Source: Planococcus chinensis
GTDB lineage: Bacteria; Bacillota; Bacilli; Bacillales_A; Planococcaceae
Length of the DNA stretch: 64,000 nucleotides
Assembly (NCBI RefSeq): GCF_020071995.1
Contig: NZ_JABWTK010000003.1
Span: 310,001-374,000 of the forward strand
Direction of reading: 5' to 3'
The position numbers and the translations under genes are program-made. The notes under the pieces are model-generated. The model did no database searches. It saw only the letters and a list, made by a program, of their open reading frames with translations, and was not told the DNA's origin. The stretch's first letter is position 1, and each line of letters starts with the position of its first letter. Shown piece by piece: positions 41,439 through 48,980 of the stretch.

Positions 41439-41861
41439 TTGCCTACTCCAAGTATGGAAGACCATATTGAAATCATTTATTCATTAATTGAGCAAAAAGG
41501 ATATGCACGTGTATCAGATATTGCGGAAGCTTTATCCGTGCTCCCTTCTTCAGTTACGAAGATGGTGCAAAAACTGGATAAAGACGGTTATCTGATTTAC
41601 GAGCGTTACCGGGGGCTTGTCCTGACACCGCGTGGGCAAAAGCTGGGGAAGCGTTTGTTGAAACGGCATGATTTACTGGAGCAATTTCTTCGATTGATTG
41701 GCGTTGATGAAGACCTCATCTACAAAGATGTGGAAGGCATCGAGCATCATTTAAGCTGGAATTCCATTAACCGCATCGCGGATTTGGTTCAAATGCTGGA
41801 AGAAAACCCGGATTTACTAATGAAACTGGAAAAATTAAAGAACGAACAAAAAGAGAGTTAA
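41439..41861 (+). CDS. mntR: Manganese-responsive transcriptional regulator MntR
   Basis: DtxR-family repressor of manganese uptake and activator of efflux. The 140 residues begin [60 protein letters not shown], very close to Bacillus MntR, including metal ligands Asp8 and Glu11; further ligands lie in KRHDLLEQF and [11 protein letters not shown]. Start is TTG, with GGGAGG 8 bp upstream and the residue numbering of B. subtilis MntR fixing the choice. cvfB follows 17 bp later, so they may share a transcript. Confidence 0.95.
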   Translation: MPTPSMEDHIEIIYSLIEQKGYARVSDIAEALSVLPSSVTKMVQKLDKDGYLIYERYRGLVLTPRGQKLGKRLLKRHDLLEQFLRLIGVDEDLIYKDVEGIEHHLSWNSINRIADLVQMLEENPDLLMKLEKLKNEQKES

Positions 41862-41878
41862 TTGAAGGAGGCTGCATG

Positions 41879-42739
41879 ATGGCATTGCACCCAGGAGTAA
41901 AAACAACATTACGCATTTTAGACCGGTCAAGTTCACAATGGGTTTTATCGGACGGTTCAGGCGACGAAGTACTGATGAACGCATCTGAATTGGAAGAAGG
42001 GCAAGAAGTCGGTGAAGTTATAGAAGTCTTTTTATACCGCAACCGCCAAGGCGGAATATCGGCTACCCCGATGATTCCGCATATTTTGCCGAGTATTTAC
42101 GGTTGGGCGAAAGTGCTGAAGGTATCGTCGCGAGAAGGCTTGGTCGTCGATATCGGCACTACGAGAGAAGTATACGTCCTTCCGGCGGATCTTCCGCAAT
42201 TTGAAGAGTTGTGGCCGAAACAGGGTGATCATATTTTCATGACGCTGCGTACAGACCGCTATGGTGATTTATACGGACGTTTGGCAACTGAAGAGAAAGT
42301 ACAGGAACTTAGCATGCCTGCACCGGAAGAAGTGTTCAATAAAGATTTGAAAGCACGTGCTTACCGATTGCTGCCGGTCGGCTCATTTATGCTGTCAGTT
42401 CCGGAAATGTACCGGATTTTCGTACACGAAACGGAGCGTATAGAAGAGCCGCGCCTTGGGGAAGAAAAAACGGTTCGCATTATCGGCGTGAAAGAAGACC
42501 GCACATTGAACGGTTCTCTATTGCCGCGGAAACAGGAACGCTTATCGGACGATGCCGAAATGATTTTGAGCTATTTGAACGAATCAGGCGGCAAAATGCC
42601 GTTCACGGATAAATCCACGCCGGACGAAATCCAGGAAATCTTCGGCATGAGCAAAGCTGCCTTTAAACGTGCTCTTGGCCGTTTGTACAAAGAACGCCGC
42701 ATCGTCCAAGAAGAAGGCTGGACAAAACTGATCGGTTAA
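41879..42739 (+). CDS. cvfB: S1 RNA-binding protein CvfB
   Basis: RNA-binding protein that affects virulence and RNA turnover in staphylococci (YitL in B. subtilis). The 286 residues form three S1-like barrels (about 1-60, 65-135, 140-210; e.g. YGWAKVLKVSSREGLVVDIGTTREVYVLPADLP and GDHIFMTLRTDRYGDLYGRLA) and a C-terminal winged helix (LSYLNESGGKMPFTDKSTPDEIQEIFGMSKAAFKRALGRLYKERRIV). ATG 41879 sits 7 bp after AAGGAGG; ATG 41876 is 4 bp from it. Follows mntR closely. Physiological RNA targets unknown here. Confidence 0.92.
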   Translation: MALHPGVKTTLRILDRSSSQWVLSDGSGDEVLMNASELEEGQEVGEVIEVFLYRNRQGGISATPMIPHILPSIYGWAKVLKVSSREGLVVDIGTTREVYVLPADLPQFEELWPKQGDHIFMTLRTDRYGDLYGRLATEEKVQELSMPAPEEVFNKDLKARAYRLLPVGSFMLSVPEMYRIFVHETERIEEPRLGEEKTVRIIGVKEDRTLNGSLLPRKQERLSDDAEMILSYLNESGGKMPFTDKSTPDEIQEIFGMSKAAFKRALGRLYKERRIVQEEGWTKLIG

Positions 42740-42792
42740 TGCAACCTTTTCAAATTAAAAGCGTACTAATTTGAGGAAGGGAGCAATAAATT

Positions 42793-43680
42793 ATGAAAAA
42801 ATTGATTACAGGAATTACCTTAACTTTCGCATTGGCATTTATGCTGCCGCAGGCCGGTTCAGCAAATGTAGGGATAAATGAGAAATTCGGTTTGCCAATC
42901 GTGGTTTATGGAGGCAACTTATCCGATGCTGAAAAAGAAAGCGTCGCGAAAGAGCTGGACGTAGCCGGAGAAGCTGAAGTCGAAGAAATCGAAGTGACGG
43001 GGCAGGACCTGGTCACTTATATTAAAGACGGCGATTCAAGAGCCCGCATGTATTCTTCAGCAAAAATCACCCGCAAAGATGCAGGGGCAGGGCTGGTTAT
43101 TGAAATTGTGACGCCTGACAATATTACGCAAGTAACGAACGAAATGTACGCCAATGCCATGCTGACAGCGGGAATCGAAGACGCAACAGTAGAAGTGGCA
43201 GCACCGAAACCGGTAACGGGCCATTCGGCGCTGGTCGGCATTTACAAAGCTTATGAAGTAAACGGTGAGCAGCTGGATCCAGAACGCACGGATGTAGCCA
43301 ATGACGAATTGGCAGTTGCCACTGAAATAGCAGACAGCGGTGTAGAAGATGCAAAAGTAAGTGAACTGTTAACAGAAATCAAAAAACAGATCGCTGAACA
43401 AGATCCGGCAACCAAAGAAGAAGTCCAAAAAATTGTGGAAGAACAATTGACCAAACTGCAAATTGAATTGAGCCCGGAAGACCGTCAATTATTGGTTGAC
43501 TTGATGGACCGCATCCGCAAGCTTGACATCGATTTTTCGAAATGGTCGACACAGCTTGAAGACTTGAGCAAAACAATTGAAGACAAAATCGGCACAGTCG
43601 TAAACGACGAAGGTTTTTGGCAAAGCGTTAAAAACTTTTTCAACAAACTGATCGACGGAATCCGCGGCTTAGTGAGCTGA
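42793..43680 (+). CDS. DUF1002 family secreted protein (YpuA-like)
   Basis: Exported protein of unknown function. The 295 residues start with a signal peptide (MKKLITGITLTFALAFMLPQAGSA, cleavage after AGSA about residue 24). The central part (VVYGGNLSDAEKESVAKELDV, DLVTYIKDGDSRARMYSSAKITRKDAGAGLVIEIVTPDNIT, GHSALVGIYKAYEVNGEQLD) is the DUF1002 domain as in B. subtilis YpuA. The last 90 residues are helical and highly charged. No membrane anchor or lipobox. Good site GAGGAAGGG before ATG; strong terminator after. Confidence 0.85.
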   Translation: MKKLITGITLTFALAFMLPQAGSANVGINEKFGLPIVVYGGNLSDAEKESVAKELDVAGEAEVEEIEVTGQDLVTYIKDGDSRARMYSSAKITRKDAGAGLVIEIVTPDNITQVTNEMYANAMLTAGIEDATVEVAAPKPVTGHSALVGIYKAYEVNGEQLDPERTDVANDELAVATEIADSGVEDAKVSELLTEIKKQIAEQDPATKEEVQKIVEEQLTKLQIELSPEDRQLLVDLMDRIRKLDIDFSKWSTQLEDLSKTIEDKIGTVVNDEGFWQSVKNFFNKLIDGIRGLVS

Positions 43681-43684
43681 TGAC

Positions 43685-43726
43685 AAAACAGGTGAACCCA
43701 GGAATGTGGGTTCACCTGTTTTTTAT
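43685..43726 (+). terminator. Intrinsic terminator of the DUF1002 gene
   Basis: AAAACAGGTGAACCCA/TGGGTTCACCTGTTTT, a perfect 16-bp stem with 6-nt loop and a T run. Confidence 0.9.
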
Positions 43727-43772
43727 TGATGTCAGAGAAGGGAATTCCTCTTATTCTTTCGGTTTCAGTTTC

Positions 43773-43801
43773 TTGCGCACCAAAAAAGAACATGCTATGA
43801 T
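43773..43801 (+). promoter_or_regulatory. Sigma-A promoter of mhqO
   Basis: TTGCGC (43773-43778), 17-bp spacer, TATGAT (43796-43801). The MhqR-like operator lies over the expected start of transcription. Confidence 0.65.
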
Positions 43802-43811
43802 AAGGTTAATA

Positions 43812-43825
43812 TCTCGAATTCAAGA
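43812..43825 (+). promoter_or_regulatory. MhqR-like operator before mhqO
   Basis: TCTCGAATTCAAGA, one base from the perfect palindrome at 29370, within ATCTCGAATTCAAGAT. It lies 11 bp after the -10 box, an ideal repressor position, before a gene whose B. subtilis counterpart is a known MhqR target. Confidence 0.68.
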
Positions 43826-43847
43826 TAATTTAAAAGGAGGCACTACT

Positions 43848-44816
43848 ATGAAACTAGAAGGCATTCACCATGTATCGGCGATTACCGCCAATGCAGACAA
43901 AAACCACGATTTTTTCACCCGGATTTTAGGCATGCGGCTTGTAAAGAAAAGCGTCAATCAGGACTCCACTTCGTCCTATCATTTGTTTTATGCAGATGCA
44001 GTCGGCACACCGGGGACAGACATGACGTATTTTGATATTCCGATGGCTGGCCGGACGTATCCGGGAGTTTCCAGCATCAGCAATACCGCATTTCGCGTAC
44101 AAAGCAAAGAAGCCATACCGTATTGGATCGAGCGCTTTGAAGAATTCGGAGTTCCGCATGGCGAGCCCGAGGAAATCTTTGGTCGTTTGGCTTTAACTTT
44201 CCAGGACTTTGAAGGCTCACGGCTGATGCTTGTAGTAGACGACGGCTCAGGCATTGAGCCTGGTATTCCCTGGACAAAAGCGGGTGTGCCGGAAGAGTTT
44301 GCAATTGTTGGGCTGGGTCATGTGAGACTGACTGTACGCAAAAAAGACAAGACGGCCAGAGTTTTGACAGACATACTCGGGTTTGAACAAATCGGTTCCT
44401 ACCCATCAAAAATTGAAGGCATGGCAGATATTTTGGTGTTTTCGACAGGAAAAGGCGGCCCTGCTGGCGAAGTACACTTAGAGGAGCGTACAGACTTGCC
44501 GCCGGAACGTCCCGGAAGAGGCAGTGTCCACCATGTCGCTTTTCGCGTTAAAACTTATGAAGAGTACAGCAAATGGAATGAGTATTTGCGTTCGAACGGC
44601 TTTATGACATCCGGGGAAGTGGATCGCTATTATTTTAAAGCCATTTATTTCCGTGAACCGAATGGCATTTTGTTCGAACTGTCCACCGATGAGCCGGGCT
44701 TTGCAACGGATGAACCGATGGACAGTCTAGGTGAAAAATTGGCTTTGCCGCCTTTTTTAGAGCCGAAACGCGAACAGATTGAGGCATCGCTTCGGCCGCT
44801 TGCCATTAACAAGTAA
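43848..44816 (+). CDS. mhqO: Ring-cleaving dioxygenase, VOC superfamily (MhqO/MhqA-like)
   Basis: Extradiol-type dioxygenase thought to detoxify hydroquinones and catechols. The 322 residues form two VOC modules: EGIHHVSAITANADKNHDFFTRILGMRLVKKSVNQDSTSSYHLFYADAVGTPGTDMTYF at the N-terminus and LGHVRLTVRKKDKTARVLTDILGF from about residue 155, followed by GSVHHVAFRV and EPNGILFELSTDEPGF. The metal ligands are the His of GIHH, the His of VHHVAF and the Glu of FELST. The ATG has AAAAGGAGG 9 bp upstream; a longer frame from 43680 runs through the previous terminator and is rejected. Probably cotranscribed with a small GNAT gene. Confidence 0.92.
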   Translation: MKLEGIHHVSAITANADKNHDFFTRILGMRLVKKSVNQDSTSSYHLFYADAVGTPGTDMTYFDIPMAGRTYPGVSSISNTAFRVQSKEAIPYWIERFEEFGVPHGEPEEIFGRLALTFQDFEGSRLMLVVDDGSGIEPGIPWTKAGVPEEFAIVGLGHVRLTVRKKDKTARVLTDILGFEQIGSYPSKIEGMADILVFSTGKGGPAGEVHLEERTDLPPERPGRGSVHHVAFRVKTYEEYSKWNEYLRSNGFMTSGEVDRYYFKAIYFREPNGILFELSTDEPGFATDEPMDSLGEKLALPPFLEPKREQIEASLRPLAINK

Positions 44817-44834
44817 CAAGGAGGAGGAACGGAT

Positions 44835-45116
44835 ATGAATTTTGATTTAATTGAACTCGGGCAAGAGGAATTTGCTTACCGTCTGGAAGAAGACGGAACG
44901 ATAAAAGCGGAAATCACATGGACGCAGATGGCGAACGTGATGATTATTGAGCATACATTCGTAGATGAATCGATGAGGAACCAGGGGATTGCCAAGAAAT
45001 TATTGGATAAAGCTGCTGATTATGCGCGGGAAAACCAATACAAAATGGAGCCGGTCTGTTCCTACGCAGTTGTGGCTTTCGATCGCTATAAAGAATACGA
45101 CGATGTAAAAGTATAA
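44835..45116 (+). CDS. Small GNAT acetyltransferase (YidJ/GCN5-like single-core)
   Basis: 93-residue minimal acetyltransferase fold: FAYRLEEDGTIKAEITWTQMANVMIIEHTFVDESMRNQGIAKKLLDKAADYARENQYKMEPVCSYAVVAFDRYKEYDDV read in order. It contains the acetyl-CoA loop RNQGIAKKL and the conserved VCSYAVVAF of the group of tiny GNATs present in most Firmicutes and animals. Located 18 bp after mhqO, with AGGAGGAAC before its ATG, so it should be under the same MhqR-like control. Target unknown. Confidence 0.88.
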   Translation: MNFDLIELGQEEFAYRLEEDGTIKAEITWTQMANVMIIEHTFVDESMRNQGIAKKLLDKAADYARENQYKMEPVCSYAVVAFDRYKEYDDVKV

Positions 45117-45131
45117 AAATAAAAGCAACAA

Positions 45132-45170
45132 AAAAGCAATCCTCTATTTTCTTATAGTGGATTGCTTTTC
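45132..45170. terminator. Intrinsic terminator after the mhqO operon
   Basis: AAAAGCAATCC/GGATTGCTTTT stem extended by CTAT/ATAG, with A and T tracts at both ends, so it may also stop minus-strand transcription of the small ORF at 45211. Confidence 0.8.
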
Positions 45171-45210
45171 TATGTCGAAAGTATGTAGCTGTTCATTTTT
45201 TTCCTCCGCA

Positions 45211-45309
45211 TCATAGGGCTGTCATAAAGAACACAATTGCTGTTAAAATTGAAGCTCCGCCAACGCCATACATAAAGTCTGCTTGGTTAAATATTAACTT
45301 ATTTTCCAT
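45211..45309 (-). CDS. Possible 32-residue membrane peptide
   Basis: Unrecognised small ORF in a 357-bp gap. It reads MENKLIFNQADFMYGVGGAS then ILTAIVFFMTAL: a polar N-terminus and one hydrophobic helix ending the protein. AAAGGGG stands 10 bp before the ATG. The codons after the start look natural, and the bidirectional terminator at 45132 lies suitably downstream. No promoter is obvious. It is either a real small membrane protein or chance; conservation would decide. Confidence 0.42.
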   Translation of the reverse strand: MENKLIFNQADFMYGVGGASILTAIVFFMTAL

Positions 45310-45372
45310 TTTATAGAACCCCTTTCAAATGTTTGATATTATTAAATTACCCGCTGTGCATGGTATTAAACA

Positions 45373-45398
45373 GGTTTTGTTCATCTTTTTAAGGGAAT
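45373..45398 (+). promoter_or_regulatory. Sigma-B-like promoter of the DUF4064 gene
   Basis: GGTTTT (45373-45378), 14-bp spacer, GGGAAT (45393-45398). GTTTTG with a 13-bp spacer is the alternative register. 75 bp before the start codon. Confidence 0.42.
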
Positions 45399-45473
45399 TG
45401 AATAGGTGAAAACAAAATCTCCTTTATGAACATGGTATTTTAATAGGAGAAATTTTTGAAAGAGGTGACTTAG

Positions 45474-46217
45474 ATGGATAGTCAACGCGATGTAAGCAGA
45501 GGCGCAGAAAAGGCGCTGGGCATTATTGGAATCATTTTTAACCTTTTAACGATTGCACTACTTATCTTTTCCATTTTGAGCTTTGGAAACTTACAGAACA
45601 ATGCAGAATTCCGTCAATACATGGAAGACGAACTGATGGCTGATCCAACATTGTCATCAAGCCCGGAACAAGTTGAAATGATTGTTGATGGAGTAATGGC
45701 AAGCTTTGGAGTGGTAGGCTGGATCATTGTTGCACTTCTAGCAATCAGTACAATCTTTGCCTTGCTGGCAGTTGCCCGCCTTGGAAGAAACCGCAATCCG
45801 AAGTTGGCCGGCATTTTCTTCATCATCGCCGGGTTGTTTGCAGGGATCTTGTCTTTGACTTCGATCCTGTTCTATATTGCTGCAATTATGTGCTTTGTCC
45901 GCAAACCGCGCAACAACGGCAGAGAGATCCGGGATGACGGCAGAGGGCTTCGAGACGATGACAGAAACAGCACAATGCGCCACGAAAACGAGAGATTGCG
46001 TGATGACAACCAGTCTCTTCACCGTGAAGAACAGCGCCTTCGTGAAAAAGAAAACGAGCTGCGTGAAAAAGAAGAGCAGCTTCAAAGAGAACGCCAAGTA
46101 CGCCAAACAGAAGAACAGCTTTCAAAAGAAGACCTGGTCCAGCGCGAGGATTTAAAGCGCCGGGCAGACGAACGCCTGCGTAAAGACGGCGATGACACGC
46201 CGCGCAGACCTTTATAG
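45474..46217 (+). CDS. DUF4064 membrane protein with charged coiled-coil tail
   Basis: 247-residue protein of unknown role. The N-terminal part has three to four membrane helices (about 15-37, 80-103, 110-143), with the pattern EKALGIIGIIFNLLTI...GVVGWIIVALLAISTIFALLAVARLGRNRNPKLAGIFFIIAGLFAGILSL that I associate with DUF4064. From about 150 to the end it is a very hydrophilic Arg/Glu-rich stretch (REEQRLREKENELREKEEQL), likely a cytosolic coiled coil. GAAAGAGGTGA precedes the ATG. A sigma-B-like promoter suggests stress induction. The long charged tail is unusual for the family and may bind a partner or nucleic acid. Confidence 0.7.
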   Translation: MDSQRDVSRGAEKALGIIGIIFNLLTIALLIFSILSFGNLQNNAEFRQYMEDELMADPTLSSSPEQVEMIVDGVMASFGVVGWIIVALLAISTIFALLAVARLGRNRNPKLAGIFFIIAGLFAGILSLTSILFYIAAIMCFVRKPRNNGREIRDDGRGLRDDDRNSTMRHENERLRDDNQSLHREEQRLREKENELREKEEQLQRERQVRQTEEQLSKEDLVQREDLKRRADERLRKDGDDTPRRPL

Positions 46218-46224
46218 AAATCAA

Positions 46225-46259
46225 AAAAACACCTGCTTTTTACAAAGCAGGTGTTTTTA
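46225..46259. terminator. Bidirectional terminator between the DUF4064 and GNAT genes
   Basis: AAAAACACCTGCTTT/AAAGCAGGTGTTTTT with a 4-nt loop. The loop contains the stop codon of the minus-strand GNAT gene. Confidence 0.88.
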
Positions 46260-46731
46260 AGTCGTATACATATTTGGCAGTCCGCAGCGGATGCCCTTCA
46301 AATAACTCTTCGAATTCCTCGACAAATTCAAAACCGTTTGCCTCATAGAAGTTTCGGCCTTTTGTATTTTCGCTTTCCACATAGACGAATAACTGTGACC
46401 CTTCAATAAGATAGGAAAGTCCGCTGTTTAACAGCTGCTTGCCATATCCATTGCGCTGGTATTGAGGTTTTAAATAAATGGCGATCAATTCCGCATCGCC
46501 GTCCTCATCCAGTTTAGTGAAATTGGCAAAACCGATCGGCTCGTCTTCGTGCATGGCCAAAAGCACAATGGTCCTATTTATTCGCATTTCCATCATGGAA
46601 GTTGAGTAGGATTTATCTAAAAAACTTTTTTGGACGGGGGAGGGGATAATGCCTTCGTACGTATCATGCCAGCTGACATAAGCTATTTCCTGGACAGATG
46701 CTATATCTTCAATCGTGCCTGCGCGAATCAA
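46240..46731 (-). CDS. GNAT family N-acetyltransferase
   Basis: Cytosolic acetyltransferase, substrate unknown. 163 residues with IRAGTIEDIASVQEIAYVSWHDTYEGIIP at the start (resembling the PaiA/YqjY-like group), acetyl-CoA loop AIYLKPQYQRNGYGKQLLNSGL, and VESENTKGRNFYEANGFEFVEEF near the end. TTG 46731 has AGGTGAT upstream and gives the common MIRxxTIEDI N-terminus; GTG 46740 is the alternative. Convergent with the DUF4064 gene and divergent from elaA. Confidence 0.85.
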   Translation of the reverse strand: MIRAGTIEDIASVQEIAYVSWHDTYEGIIPSPVQKSFLDKSYSTSMMEMRINRTIVLLAMHEDEPIGFANFTKLDEDGDAELIAIYLKPQYQRNGYGKQLLNSGLSYLIEGSQLFVYVESENTKGRNFYEANGFEFVEEFEELFEGHPLRTAKYVYDLKTPAL

Positions 46732-46827
46732 TGTGATCACCTCTAAAATTCTTTACGTAATGATAACAAAAAATCACCCGAATAGCCAATGATGTGGAAT
46801 AATGATAGAAAAAGGAGGAGATATGAT

Positions 46828-47280
46828 TTGAACTGGGAGACCTATCATTTTGATGAACTGACAGCGAGCAAATTGTATGATTTTTTAAAGCTGCGTGTGG
46901 ATGTATTTGTAGTGGAACAAAACTGTCCGTATCCGGAACTGGATGGGTTGGATCAGGAGTCCGTCCACCTGGCGTATACTGAAAACGGCCAAACTTTGGC
47001 GTATGCGCGGCTTGTTCCAGCAGGCATTAAATACGAACTGCCCTCGATCGGCCGGGTGATTGTCCATCCTTCTGCCAGAAGCCGCGGCTTAGCGAAAGAA
47101 TTGCTTGTCAAAGCGATGGATTACATTGTGACAGAGTGGCAGGCGAATGAGATTCAACTTCAAGGCCAAGTATATCTCCAAAATTTCTATGAATCGTTCG
47201 GCTTTTTGCCAATATCCGAGGCTTATGATGAGGATGGCATTCCACATGTCGATATGAAGTTTACAAAAAATAAAATGTAG
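46828..47280 (+). CDS. elaA: ElaA-like GNAT acetyltransferase
   Basis: 150-residue acetyltransferase closely following the E. coli ElaA pattern: YDFLKLRVDVFVVEQNCPYPELDGLDQESVHLAY, IGRVIVHPSARSRGLAKELLVKAMDYI, LQGQVYLQNFYESFGFLPISEAYDEDGIPHVDM. The TTG at 46828 is chosen because AAAGGAGGAGA lies 8 bp upstream and because it gives the usual ElaA N-terminus (WETYHFDEL); a start at 46789 lies before that site. Physiological substrate of ElaA proteins is unknown. Confidence 0.87.
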   Translation: MNWETYHFDELTASKLYDFLKLRVDVFVVEQNCPYPELDGLDQESVHLAYTENGQTLAYARLVPAGIKYELPSIGRVIVHPSARSRGLAKELLVKAMDYIVTEWQANEIQLQGQVYLQNFYESFGFLPISEAYDEDGIPHVDMKFTKNKM

Positions 47281-47291
47281 GGCCTTTTTAT

Positions 47292-47316
47292 GTATATTTT
47301 ATGAGGAAGCGGGTAT
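47292..47316 (+). promoter_or_regulatory. Sigma-B-like promoter of the YtxH-like gene
   Basis: GTATAT (47292-47297), 13-bp spacer, GGGTAT (47311-47316). The -10 box is a perfect sigma-B consensus; the -35 box is four of six. Confidence 0.45.
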
Positions 47317-47353
47317 ATATCAAAAAGGTAGAAAATACAAAGGAGTGAATGGG

Positions 47354-47719
47354 ATGGCAAGAGGCAGAGGATTACTGATTGCAGGTTTGGCAGCTGGCGC
47401 TTACTCGTATTTTAAGAAACCGGAAAATCGTGAAAAAGCGACTGTCGCTTTTAACAATGCGAAGACGAAGGTGAATTCATTTATGGAATCGCAAAACTTG
47501 GACAAACTGAATAAATCAGAGGCAGTATTGAACACGACCGATTCACGTGAAGATGAAAAAGTAACCGAGGCTACAAAGCCAGGTGTTCAGTACTACAACG
47601 AAAATGCACAAGACAAAAACACAAATACAAAATTATCATCGAACGATACAAGTGGGGAGAAAGCGGAGAACACCGATTCGCTCTCACCGGAACAACGGAT
47701 CAATACAGATAATATATAA
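47354..47719 (+). CDS. Small stress-type protein, YtxH-like N-terminus
   Basis: 121-residue protein without a firm family. Residues 1-45 (RGRGLLIAGLAAGAYSYFKKPENREKATVAFNNAKTKVNSFM) show one short Gly/Ala-rich hydrophobic segment followed by a basic amphipathic helix, as in YtxH-like general stress proteins. The rest (about 50-121) is polar, Asn/Thr/Asp/Glu-rich and probably disordered. ATG has AAAGGAG 8 bp upstream. Transcription from a sigma-B-like promoter at 47292 is likely, and a perfect terminator follows. Function unknown. Confidence 0.65.
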   Translation: MARGRGLLIAGLAAGAYSYFKKPENREKATVAFNNAKTKVNSFMESQNLDKLNKSEAVLNTTDSREDEKVTEATKPGVQYYNENAQDKNTNTKLSSNDTSGEKAENTDSLSPEQRINTDNI

Positions 47720-47748
47720 AAAAGGATGGTTTTCGAACCATCCTTTTT
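47719..47748. terminator. Bidirectional terminator between the YtxH-like and MFS genes
   Basis: AAAAAGGATGGTT/AACCATCCTTTTT, a perfect 13-bp stem with tetraloop TTCG and A/T tracts. Confidence 0.9.
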
Positions 47749-47756
47749 GCTGCCCA

Positions 47757-48878
47757 TTATTTTTCTTTTGTCAGTAAAACCAGTGCTGCGGCAGTGAGCA
47801 ATAATCCTCCGCTTACCATAAACCCTTCATTTGGATTTAACTCGAGGGCGCCAGTGAAACTGGATCCGCCCACTACTCCCAATGAAAAAAAAGCATAAAA
47901 GTAACCATAGGCTTTTCCGCGGAAATGGCTTTGGGTTGAATCAATCAATAGTGAATTGATGGAAGGGAATAAAAAGGCGAATCCGATTCCATAGAGGCAC
48001 ATAGTGGCATACATCCATGGAACAGCAGAGACGGAGCTCAATAGGAACAAGGAAGCCCCCATTACGGAAAATCCAAAAATGAGCGTTCGGATCGGAGCAA
48101 TCTTATCAAAAATCCGATTAATCGGCAAAAGGAATACCAGGATTGCTGAAATGCCGAAAATGCTCAGCAACAAGCCGCTCATTTCGGAAGGATAGTTCAA
48201 CCCTTCCACTTTTAACGGCAGCATGTATGCCAGTACGCCTTGGGAAAACATCAGGAAAAAAGCTCCGGAAAAAGCAATGAGCAGCCCGCGGTTCCATACG
48301 ACAGGAGACTTGGGTTCTGCAGCTACTGTTTTTGCCATGATTTTTTGTTTTTTTAGAAGGAAAAAAGCGACGATTCCCAATGCCAAAAGAAGGGTTCCAG
48401 TTAAAGCCATCATTTCCGGCGTGCTTGTCCGGCTCGCATAAATGGCACCGAATGCCGGGCCGATAATGGCTGCAAGCCCAACAAATGCACCGGAAACCGC
48501 TGCACTTTTGCCGCGCTTTTGCTTATTGGCCGAGTTGGCCATATAGGTGAAAGCGGCAGGAACAGTCAATCCTGCTGCCAGCCCATGGACAAATCGAACC
48601 GCAAGCAAGCTATACGGGCCGTCTGCCCATGCATAGGTAAACAGCAAAATGCCGCTGGTTAGCAGACCGGTCACCAAAATAGCGTAAGGCCCTTTTTTAT
48701 CAGAGAAAATGCCGGATAAAATATTCCCGATGACATTCGACAAAGAATACATTCCAACGGCCAACCCTGCCAAGAAAGGCGTAGCGCCGAGCGAAACGGC
48801 AAATGGGCTCATGATCGGCAACTGGGCAAAGAGGTCAAAGAAAGTGAAGAAAATGATGATCAATATAAAAAAACGCAC
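47757..48878 (-). CDS. MFS transporter, drug/metabolite exporter type
   Basis: Major facilitator protein with twelve predicted membrane segments in 373 residues. Features: FFDLFAQLPIMSPFAVSLGATPFLAGLAVGMYSLSNVIGNILSGIFSDKKGPYAILVTGLL (motif A, GxxSDKxGPY), RFVHGLAAGLTVPAAFTYMAN and, in the second half, GIGFAFLFPSINSLLID. It belongs to the DHA1-like efflux group by pattern, but no substrate can be assigned. GTG start with AAGGTGAGGG upstream. Single gene on the minus strand. Confidence 0.82.
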   Translation of the reverse strand: MRFFILIIIFFTFFDLFAQLPIMSPFAVSLGATPFLAGLAVGMYSLSNVIGNILSGIFSDKKGPYAILVTGLLTSGILLFTYAWADGPYSLLAVRFVHGLAAGLTVPAAFTYMANSANKQKRGKSAAVSGAFVGLAAIIGPAFGAIYASRTSTPEMMALTGTLLLALGIVAFFLLKKQKIMAKTVAAEPKSPVVWNRGLLIAFSGAFFLMFSQGVLAYMLPLKVEGLNYPSEMSGLLLSIFGISAILVFLLPINRIFDKIAPIRTLIFGFSVMGASLFLLSSVSAVPWMYATMCLYGIGFAFLFPSINSLLIDSTQSHFRGKAYGYFYAFFSLGVVGGSSFTGALELNPNEGFMVSGGLLLTAAALVLLTKEK

Positions 48879-48980
48879 AAGAAGCCCTCACCTTCAAAAA
48901 TAAAATCTTCATGGATTAGTATTACCCCAAAGAAGGGTAAAAGAGAAGTATGACCACATTATAGCACCGGAGGTACCTAC

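Noticed and set aside
43680-43847. Upstream extension of mhqO from 43680
   Set aside because: It would translate the terminator of the DUF1002 gene, the promoter and the operator; ATG 43848 has an ideal AAAAGGAGG.
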